37,347 bases of DNA from Oscillospiraceae bacterium (GTDB lineage: Bacteria > Bacillota > Clostridia > UMGS1883), in NCBI GenBank assembly GCA_022508735.1, contig JAFLUQ010000005.1, forward strand, positions 1 to 37,347. Direction: 5' to 3'. The translations under genes were made by a program, and so were the position numbers. Shown piece by piece: positions 9,189 through 16,066 of this stretch. Under the pieces are notes generated by a model. It was not told the DNA's origin. It saw only the letters and a list, made by a program, of their open reading frames with translations, and ran no database searches. Each line of letters starts with the position of its first letter. The stretch's first letter is position 1.

Positions 9189-10142
9189 TTACCATCTGTA
9201 AATGGCGCCGCCGTCTGTAAGACCGGCGCCGAAGGCCGTAAAGGCCACAAGGTCGCCCTCTTTAAAGCGGCCTCTGCGATTTTCTATGTCAAGAACTATA
9301 GGCTCGGTAGAGCTGCTGGTGTTGCCCATATCCTCAATTTCAACACAAAATTTTTCCATAGGTATATCAAGCTTGCTCTGGGTAGCCATAATTATCCTCA
9401 GGTTAGCCTGATGAGGGATTATATGATCTATATCCCTGACATCAACGCCGGCCAGCTCAGCGGCCTCAATAATGTCGCCGCTCATAGCGCCAATAGCGTA
9501 TTTATAGGTTTCCGGCCCGTTCATAAATGTAAAGCTGTCATTCGTCTCACTTGGCTCGGCATAGGGGCAGTTGCCCTTAGCCCCGTGAATACCCACAAAC
9601 TCCGTGTTTCCGTGGGTGTTTATTTTAATCGAGAGCAGATTGTCGCCCTCGCCCAGCACCACGGCTCCGGCACCGTCGCCAAAGAGCACACAGGTGGAGC
9701 GGTCGGTCCAGTCTGTATAGCGCGACATAGTCTCAGAGCTTACGATAAGTACTTTCTTTGCCGCCCCGGACTTCATGTATTTAGCGGCTATATCCATAGC
9801 CACCATAAAGCCCGAGCAGCCGCTCGATATGTCAAAAGCGGGGCAGTCAGCGCCGATGTTTTTTTGAACCGCGCAGGCAACTCCCGGAGTAACATTATCA
9901 CCGGTGCCGGTGGTTCCGATTATAAGGTCCAGCTCTTCAGGCTTAACACCGGCCATTTCAAGAGCATTTTTTGCAGCCTCCGTCCCCATAGATGATGTTG
10001 TCTCCGTTGTGGCTATATGGCGGCGGCGTATGCCGGTTCGCTTGCTTATCCACTCGTCAGAAGTCTCAACTATCTCAGAAAGCTCATCATTGCTGACGAC
10101 ACGCTCAGGCAGAAAGTGGCCCGTACCTAATATTTTAAACAT
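9189..10142 (-). CDS. fabH: Beta-ketoacyl-ACP synthase III
   Basis: Active site DISSGCSGFM, IIPHQANLRI, MGNTSSSTEP. Confidence 0.96.
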   Translation of the reverse strand: MFKILGTGHFLPERVVSNDELSEIVETSDEWISKRTGIRRRHIATTETTSSMGTEAAKNALEMAGVKPEELDLIIGTTGTGDNVTPGVACAVQKNIGADCPAFDISSGCSGFMVAMDIAAKYMKSGAAKKVLIVSSETMSRYTDWTDRSTCVLFGDGAGAVVLGEGDNLLSIKINTHGNTEFVGIHGAKGNCPYAEPSETNDSFTFMNGPETYKYAIGAMSGDIIEAAELAGVDVRDIDHIIPHQANLRIIMATQSKLDIPMEKFCVEIEDMGNTSSSTEPIVLDIENRRGRFKEGDLVAFTAFGAGLTDGGAIYRW

Positions 10143-10158
10143 ACATCGGGTTCTCCTC

Positions 10159-10339
10159 TCTAATTTGCAGTTGCGGCTATACCCATGTTTACTTTCACGG
10201 GCACCCGCACACTGCGGCTATACAAATCTTCGATTTGTAGGGTTATCCTTTCTAATTTTCAACTGCGGCTATACCCATGTTTACTTTCACGGGCACCCAC
10301 ACACCGCGGCTATACAAATCTTCGATTTGTAGGGTTATC
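10159..10339 (-). repeat. Two tandem 92-bp structured units in the predicted fab operon leader
   Basis: Unit A ~10159-10250, unit B ~10251-10339, period 92 (e.g. tgcggctatac at 10172 and 10264). Each ends in hairpin TACAAATC-TTC-GATTTGTA. Confidence 0.9.
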
Positions 10340-10399
10340 TCAGTATTGTTTCATATTTACCGTAAATTTGCAAAGCTATCATAGCATATTCTTCTATTA

Positions 10400-10428
10400 A
10401 TTATAAAACAAATATGCCCTATTGTCAA
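10400..10428 (-). promoter_or_regulatory. Sigma-A-type promoter for the fab operon
   Basis: On minus strand TTGACA (10428-10423), 17-nt spacer, TATAAT (10405-10400); implies a leader of roughly 250 nt before fabH. Confidence 0.75.
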
Positions 10429-10482
10429 GGAAAAAATAGCAAATTACAAAACCCTCTATAATCCGCCATAACTATATGAAAT

Positions 10483-11085
10483 TTAAATCAAACTGCGGAA
10501 AACGGCCACGACCTTGCCGAGAATACTTACGCTGTCAACAATGATAGGCTCCATGTAGTCGTTCTCAGGCTGAAGGCGGTAATGTCCGTCTTCCTTATAA
10601 AAGGTCTTTACAGTGGCACTGTCCTCGACCAAGGCCACCACCATTTCGCCGTTCCTTGCAACCTGCTGCTGCTCAACGACTACGTAGTCACCGTCAAGAA
10701 TCCCTGCGTTTATCATGCTGTCGCCGCGAACGCGCAGCATGAAGATATCCGCGTTTCTGGCAAAATCCATTGGCAGAGGGAAGGTGCGCTCAAAGTTTTC
10801 CTCTGCCAATATGGGCGTGCCCGCACTGACACGACCTATCACCGGAACTTCAAGAAACTCCCGTTCTATCTCCTTTTCGCCTTTCAGCCTGAGTGCGCGG
10901 GAGCTGCCTTCGGCCTTTTCCAGCTTTCCGTCCCTTTCAAGGCGCTTAAGATAGCCGTGCACTGTAGACGGCGAGTTAAGGCCCACCGCCTCGCCTATCT
11001 CGCGTACCGTGGGGGGATATCCCTTTTCCGCAGAATATTTTTCAATATAAGATAAAATCCTTTTCTGGTTTTCAATATTTGGCAT
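10483..11085 (-). CDS. lexA: SOS repressor LexA
   Basis: RILSYIEKYSAEKGYPPTVREIGEAVGLNSPSTVHGYLKRLE winged helix; autocleavage/peptidase RVSAGTP, GDSMINAGILDGDYV. Confidence 0.96.
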   Translation of the reverse strand: MPNIENQKRILSYIEKYSAEKGYPPTVREIGEAVGLNSPSTVHGYLKRLERDGKLEKAEGSSRALRLKGEKEIEREFLEVPVIGRVSAGTPILAEENFERTFPLPMDFARNADIFMLRVRGDSMINAGILDGDYVVVEQQQVARNGEMVVALVEDSATVKTFYKEDGHYRLQPENDYMEPIIVDSVSILGKVVAVFRSLI

Positions 11086-11132
11086 AAAATCATCTCCTCA
11101 ACATTATTATAGCATAAAAATATATAAAATGC

Positions 11133-11145
11133 AAACATTTGTTCT
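11133..11145. promoter_or_regulatory. Degenerate LexA box upstream of lexA
   Basis: aaacatttgttct, resembling the Gram-positive box CGAACN4GTTCG. Confidence 0.55.
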
Positions 11146-11163
11146 ATTTTTTTCAAAAAAGTA

Positions 11164-11192
11164 TTGACAGCGAACAAATGTTCTGCTATACT
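11164..11192 (+). promoter_or_regulatory. Promoter of the yneA-like gene with a LexA box in the spacer
   Basis: TTGACA (11164-11169), 17 nt, TATACT (11187-11192); spacer contains CGAACAAATGTTCT (11171-11184). Confidence 0.85.
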
Positions 11193-11203
11193 AAAGCCAT
11201 AGA

Positions 11204-11217
11204 CGAACAAATGTTCT
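11204..11217. promoter_or_regulatory. Second LexA box, downstream of -10
   Basis: CGAACAAATGTTCT identical to the 11171 box. Confidence 0.8.
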
Positions 11218-11239
11218 GATTCATGAGGAGGAAAACATC

Positions 11240-11578
11240 ATGACAATGGAGTATCATTCCGCTTACATAATGAAAAAGGCGAAACGGGAGTCTATTCTGA
11301 ATCGTCAGCGCCGGGCCGCGCTCCTTGCAGCGCTGATCACCGCACTGGGACTTTGGGTGGCTCTCAGCGGCAATTTCAATCTTACCTTACCCGGGCGCGA
11401 TAACTATACCGGCGGTGTGTACGTCAGTGTGGAGCGCGGCGACAGCCTTTGGAGCATAGCCGGGGAGTACAAGCCCATAAGCGGAGACACCCGGGCCTTC
11501 ATGCAGACCATCGCCAAAATGAACGGCCTGAGCGGCACCACCGTGTATGAGGGTCAGGTGCTGTATATTCCGCAATAA
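11240..11578 (+). CDS. yneA: YneA-like SOS cell-division inhibitor: TM segment plus LysM domain
   Basis: 112 aa; TM helix LLAALITALGLWVALSG, LysM-like VERGDSLWSIAGEY...MAKMNGLS..VYEGQVLYIPQ; divergent from lexA with LexA boxes; RBS gaggagg. Confidence 0.75.
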   Translation: MTMEYHSAYIMKKAKRESILNRQRRAALLAALITALGLWVALSGNFNLTLPGRDNYTGGVYVSVERGDSLWSIAGEYKPISGDTRAFMQTIAKMNGLSGTTVYEGQVLYIPQ

Positions 11579-11598
11579 CAGGCATTCGCCTGTTTTGT
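11578..11598 (+). terminator. Rho-independent terminator after yneA-like gene
   Basis: acaggc-attc-gcctgttttg, overlapping the stop codon. Confidence 0.7.
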
Positions 11599-11635
11599 GG
11601 CCTTCGGTCGAGCGCCAATCCCACACATACAACAA

Positions 11636-11676
11636 AGCAGCAGGCTGCCTTTTATGGCAGTCTGCTGCTCTTTTCA
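11636..11676. terminator. Convergent terminator hairpin
   Basis: agcagcaggctgcc-ttttat-ggcagtctgctgctctttt. Confidence 0.65.
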
Positions 11677-11681
11677 ACTCT

Positions 11682-12116
11682 TTACTTTATTTCAAATTCT
11701 CCGCGAACCATAAGTATGGCATCGGAGGTAGCCTTAACCCCACGGCCGTCGCCCCGCGGCACGATCAGCAGGTGATTTGACGGAACTGCCGCAGCGTTTG
11801 GCAGGTCTGTTCCGCCAGTGCCGTCGCACAGGCCGCCCCTCCACGAGGCAATGACTGTGGCCGAACCACTGCGAAGCACTATCTCAGTACCGGCTCCCGC
11901 CGCCAGGCTTTCGCCCGCGTAAAGGTCAACTATCCGAAGTCCGGCCTTATCACTTTCGGCCACGCTATCAATATAGGGATAAACCACGGAGTCGATATAG
12001 CTCTTTGAAATGAGCGGGTCGGCGTCAGTGCCGGGAGCGGCCGCCGCCGAAAATGTAAATATCGCGCCGGCAGTGAGCACCGCCGCTGTGATTTTTTTTA
12101 TGATGATTTTGTCCAT
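11682..12116 (-). CDS. Conserved hypothetical secreted protein
   Basis: 144 aa; signal peptide; soluble C-terminal part with AGESLAAGAGTEIVLRSGSATVIAS...PSNHLLIVPRGDGRG. Confidence 0.7.
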   Translation of the reverse strand: MDKIIIKKITAAVLTAGAIFTFSAAAAPGTDADPLISKSYIDSVVYPYIDSVAESDKAGLRIVDLYAGESLAAGAGTEIVLRSGSATVIASWRGGLCDGTGGTDLPNAAAVPSNHLLIVPRGDGRGVKATSDAILMVRGEFEIK

Positions 12117-12134
12117 AGGTTTCTTCCTCTTACA

Positions 12135-12506
12135 TTAGAAGCGAACATGATTTGGCTCACCTTGACTCAGGCCGAAGCTAATGGATATCGCGTCGTTCAC
12201 CTTTATCATCTGTATCTCGTCCAGCCGGCCGATCTTTTCGCGCAGCCGCTTTTTGTCTATGGTCCGTATCTGCTCCAGCAGCACGACGCTGTCTTTCTGA
12301 AGCCCGTAATCCGCCGCCTCGATTTCAATGTGGGTCGGCAGCTTCGCCTTGTTGATACGGCTGGTTATGGCCGCGGCGATGACCGTTGGGCTGTACTTAT
12401 TGCCCACGTCGTTCTGAACGACCAACACCGGGCGAATACCGCCCTGCTCCGAACCGACCACCGGACTGAGATCCGCGTAAAAAATGTCGCCTCGCTTAAC
12501 AATCAC
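12135..12506 (-). CDS. ndoA: MazF/PemK-family endoribonuclease toxin (EndoA-like)
   Basis: [46 protein letters not shown] matches the MazF family core. Confidence 0.95.
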   Translation of the reverse strand: MIVKRGDIFYADLSPVVGSEQGGIRPVLVVQNDVGNKYSPTVIAAAITSRINKAKLPTHIEIEAADYGLQKDSVVLLEQIRTIDKKRLREKIGRLDEIQMIKVNDAISISFGLSQGEPNHVRF

Positions 12507-12512
12507 TATTTT

Positions 12513-12788
12513 TCACTCTCCGATAAAATTTTCGTAGGCATACAGTGCAATTTCATCGGCTGATATAAAATCGTTGGCGATTTTCAGGTTGATTTCCGCC
12601 ATTTCCAGATAACCCGCCTGCATGGCGGCCCTCAGCTCCAGCCGCCGTTTCTCTTTCAGGTATGAGCGTACGATCTGGATGATGAAGTCATTTCTGGTGT
12701 TGTGCTCAAGCCGGGCCATAAAATCTATCTCCGAAAGCAGAGAGTCAGGCAGACTGAGCGATATTTCCTTTTCCCTGTGCTGTGGCAT
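12513..12788 (-). CDS. ndoAI: Ribbon-helix-helix antitoxin partner (EndoAI-like)
   Basis: MPQHREKEISLSLPDSLLSEIDFMARLEHNTRNDFIIQIVRSYLKEKRR RHH pattern; directly upstream of MazF; start at internal Met with RBS ggagg. Confidence 0.8.
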   Translation of the reverse strand: MPQHREKEISLSLPDSLLSEIDFMARLEHNTRNDFIIQIVRSYLKEKRRLELRAAMQAGYLEMAEINLKIANDFISADEIALYAYENFIGE

Positions 12789-12905
12789 AGCTGTTCCTCC
12801 TTCATATAGGGGCCTTGCCCTAATATATATGAATATTATACAGCAAATATGCCTCGGCATCAACCCTCAAAATCCGACAGCGGAGGAAGATAATGGAACT
12901 CCCCA

Positions 12906-14027
12906 TTATATGTAGATCCGGGGAACGCGCTTTCCTACCATGCAGATTATCTCATAGTTGATCGTGCCCATCAGTTCGGCTATCTCCTCGACGGGAATGC
13001 GGTTTTCACCGCTGCCGCCGAACAGCGTCACACTGTCGCCTACAGAAGTATTGTGAACATTTCTCATGTCAAAAATACATTGATCCATGCAAATTCTTCC
13101 GAGAACGGCTCTTTTTTCTCCGCCTACCAAAAGGCCGACCTTTCCGCTCAGCACGCGTGAGTAGCCGTCGGCATAGCCAACACTTGCCGTGCCTACCGTC
13201 ATTTCATCAGGTGCGGCATAGGTGCCGCCGTAGCTGATCAGGCTGCCCTTTGGCACGGTTTTTATCTCTGATATTCTGGCCTTGAAGCTCATGGCCGGGA
13301 TGAGTGACAGGCGGGTCTTATCCACCTCCTGGGAGGGGTAAAGGCCGTAGAGAATAATTCCGGGGCGCACCATATCCAGATGCATCTCGGGGAAATTCAT
13401 GATACCGGCGCTGTTGCAGCAGTGCCGTATCTTTATTTTAACGCCTGCCGCCTCGATTTTCTCTATACAGTCCATGAAGCGGGCAAACTGCTCCCGGGCG
13501 TAGCTGAGGTCGGTCTCGTCAGCCTTGGAGAAGTGGGTGAAAACACCCTCCACCTCCACTCCGGGCAGGTCTGCTATGCGCTTTGCCGTCTCCGTCAAGG
13601 CCGGGTCACTGTAATACAGTCCCACGCGGTTCATTCCGGTATCGATCTTTATGTGTATTTTAACGGTCTTGCCCTGCTTCGCCGCCGCTTTGCTCAAAGC
13701 CCCGGCCAGCGAAAGGTCGAACACCGTCGGGATAATATCATTTTCCACAATTTCAGCGGCGCAGTCCTCGTCGGCTCCGCTGAGCATCATTATAGGCACA
13801 TCGGGGAACTCGCGCCGCAGCGCCACCGCCTCGCTGATCGTGGCCACTGCCAGCCGATCGGCGCCGTTTTCAAGCAGCACTTTTGACACCATAGCGGCTC
13901 CGTGCCCGTATCCGTCGGCCTTTACAACACCCATTATCATAGCCTCCGGGCGGGTTATCCTGCGTATATTTATAATATTTTGCCTGATCGCACCGAGATC
14001 GACTTCAGCCCAGGCTCTGCCGCTCAT
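12906..14027 (-). CDS. alr: Alanine racemase
   Basis: AWAEVDLGAIRQNI, VVKADGYGHGA PLP-lysine motif, GRICMDQCIFD. Confidence 0.96.
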   Translation of the reverse strand: MSGRAWAEVDLGAIRQNIINIRRITRPEAMIMGVVKADGYGHGAAMVSKVLLENGADRLAVATISEAVALRREFPDVPIMMLSGADEDCAAEIVENDIIPTVFDLSLAGALSKAAAKQGKTVKIHIKIDTGMNRVGLYYSDPALTETAKRIADLPGVEVEGVFTHFSKADETDLSYAREQFARFMDCIEKIEAAGVKIKIRHCCNSAGIMNFPEMHLDMVRPGIILYGLYPSQEVDKTRLSLIPAMSFKARISEIKTVPKGSLISYGGTYAAPDEMTVGTASVGYADGYSRVLSGKVGLLVGGEKRAVLGRICMDQCIFDMRNVHNTSVGDSVTLFGGSGENRIPVEEIAELMGTINYEIICMVGKRVPRIYI

Positions 14028-15510
14028 GCCCGCTCACCTCCATAAACGCATACTTAAGACTGTCCACAATATCGCTGACCGTGGCGGAATACTCGCCGCA
14101 TAAACGGCCCGCCATAATGCCGGCCTGAGCGTGCAGGTATACTCCGAGCCTCGCCGCGCCCACAGGCGAAAGCCCCTGAGCGCAAAGCGCGCAGATAACG
14201 CCTGCCAGAGCGTCGCCGCTGCCGGCCTTGGCCAGCGCTGAGGTGGAGCTGAGCGACACTGACAGAGAGCCGCCCGGCTCGGCGATCACAGTCCGCGCCC
14301 CCTTGAGCACCAGTGATATGCCGTATTCACCGGCAAAGCTCCGGGCCGAGCCGAGCCTGTCTTTTTCTATTTCCGCCACCGGCCTATTTGTCAGTCGTGA
14401 GAATTCCAACGGATGAGGCGTTACAACCACGTTGCGATGCCTTAAAAGCTCCGGGCGCTCCGCAAGTATATTAAGTCCGTCGGCATCAATGACTGTGGGA
14501 GCCGTGGTTGCGTCTAAAACAGAGGCGATAAACTCCGCTGAAACGCTCCTGCCGAGGCCGCAGCCTATCAGTACGGAGCTCGCTCCAATCAGTGCAAGCT
14601 CAAGGGCCGGGTTATTAACGTCGTATTCCTCCAGCGGCAAAACTACCGCCTCGGGCACAAGTATATTCACCGTGTTTTCGAGCCCGCGTTTACATACTAT
14701 GGTCACTAAACCAACACCGCTCTTCATTGCGGCTCTGGCCGCTATCGCCGCAGCTCCCAGCATACCGGTGCTGCCAACTATCATCACTGCACGCCCAAAG
14801 GTTCCCTTGTGGGAAAGCCGCGGTCTCGCAGGCAGCAGCTTCACTACCTCCTCCTCTATGAGCGGTGAGGGCTGCTCCTCGGGAACAAGGCTCCAGTCCA
14901 CAGGAACTCCCGCCCTGCGCACAACAACCGTGCCGCAGCAGTCCACGCTCTCGCCCGAGAGCATTCCCATTTTCGGCGCGGTAAAAGTGACTGTCTTATC
15001 CGCCCGAACGCAGATGCCGCAAACAGCTCCGCTGTCGGCGTCAAGTCCGCTGGGAATGTCAACCGAAAGAACAAAAGCGTCAAGGCTGTTTATCCTTTCT
15101 ATGGCCTCAGCGGCCACTCCGGCAACTGAGCCATGTATGCCAATGCCGAAAATGGCGTCTACAACGGCGTCACACCGAGGTATGCGTCCGCCCTCGCAGG
15201 CTTCTTGAAAAGTAAACGACGGTATTCTCTCCTCTTCGCACCGCCCGGCGAGATAGCGGCACTCGTCCGTTTCCGGTTCAAAAACCCGCACTATATAGAC
15301 CTTATTTCCCTTCCGCCTTAGCAGCTCGGCTATACGATAGCCGTCGGCTCCGTTGTTGCCTTTACCGCAAAAAATGCAGATTGCGCCAAAGTGCGAAAGC
15401 TCTTTGACGCAAACGTTAGCGGCGCTGTTTATAAGGCGGAGAGAGGATGAAAGGTCGGTTATGGCTTTAGTCTCAAAACTCTTTATCTGACCGGAGGTTA
15501 AAAATCTCAT
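14005..15510 (-). CDS. nnr: Bifunctional NAD(P)HX epimerase / dehydratase
   Basis: N-terminal FCGKGNNGADGYRIAELL (YjeF-N), C-terminal KGTFGRAVMIVGSTGMLGAA and GSGDALAGVI (carbohydrate-kinase-like dehydratase). Confidence 0.93.
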   Translation of the reverse strand: MRFLTSGQIKSFETKAITDLSSSLRLINSAANVCVKELSHFGAICIFCGKGNNGADGYRIAELLRRKGNKVYIVRVFEPETDECRYLAGRCEEERIPSFTFQEACEGGRIPRCDAVVDAIFGIGIHGSVAGVAAEAIERINSLDAFVLSVDIPSGLDADSGAVCGICVRADKTVTFTAPKMGMLSGESVDCCGTVVVRRAGVPVDWSLVPEEQPSPLIEEEVVKLLPARPRLSHKGTFGRAVMIVGSTGMLGAAAIAARAAMKSGVGLVTIVCKRGLENTVNILVPEAVVLPLEEYDVNNPALELALIGASSVLIGCGLGRSVSAEFIASVLDATTAPTVIDADGLNILAERPELLRHRNVVVTPHPLEFSRLTNRPVAEIEKDRLGSARSFAGEYGISLVLKGARTVIAEPGGSLSVSLSSTSALAKAGSGDALAGVICALCAQGLSPVGAARLGVYLHAQAGIMAGRLCGEYSATVSDIVDSLKYAFMEVSGHERQSLG

Positions 15511-15563
15511 TGTGACCGCTCCTTTACAAAACAGGGGGAACCGTTCTGGTCCCCCCATCGAGA

Positions 15564-16064
15564 TCAAAATACCTTGCTCTTTACATACATTTTCATAGCG
15601 TCCAATATTTTTTCATTTGGCTCAAAAACCAGAAGTCCTATCCCCTCCTCGCCGGAGAACACGGCAAAGCGGGCATTTTCGGCATTTGGATCTGAAGCCG
15701 CGTCATAGCGCTTGGTGAACTTGCGCTTCATTTCAGCATTCTTATCGTTATCGTGTACTGATGCACAAATTTCCATAGAGCCGAAATCAAAGCCGCACAG
15801 CCGCCGGCGGTGACGTCCGGCTATTATCTCATCCACGTCCATGTGATCATTGATGACCACATACTCATACTCTCTGGTAATGCTTGTGATAGCGAGCCAA
15901 GCCACATAGCCGCCGAACACCAGCACAACAAATGCGCTGGCAAGGCCGAGCCAAAGCCCCACCGAGGCCACGATAAAAACAAGCGCTATGGCAACAACGG
16001 CCATCTTGGCTGCGTCGCCGCCGGTGATCTTTTTCTTGACTAAAAAATCAACGTAATTTTCCAT
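15564..16064 (-). CDS. Membrane protein, DUF6106-like
   Basis: 166 aa; VDFLVKKKI start, two TM helices, EYEYVVINDHMDVDEIIAGRHRRRL; family name from recall. Confidence 0.55.
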   Translation of the reverse strand: MENYVDFLVKKKITGGDAAKMAVVAIALVFIVASVGLWLGLASAFVVLVFGGYVAWLAITSITREYEYVVINDHMDVDEIIAGRHRRRLCGFDFGSMEICASVHDNDKNAEMKRKFTKRYDAASDPNAENARFAVFSGEEGIGLLVFEPNEKILDAMKMYVKSKVF

Positions 16065-16066
16065 TA

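Noticed and set aside
9904-10400. Plus-strand ORFs 9904-10332 and 10185-10400 with internally repeated peptide
   Set aside because: Repetition is produced by the 92-bp DNA repeat; antisense to fabH and its leader, no RBS or family
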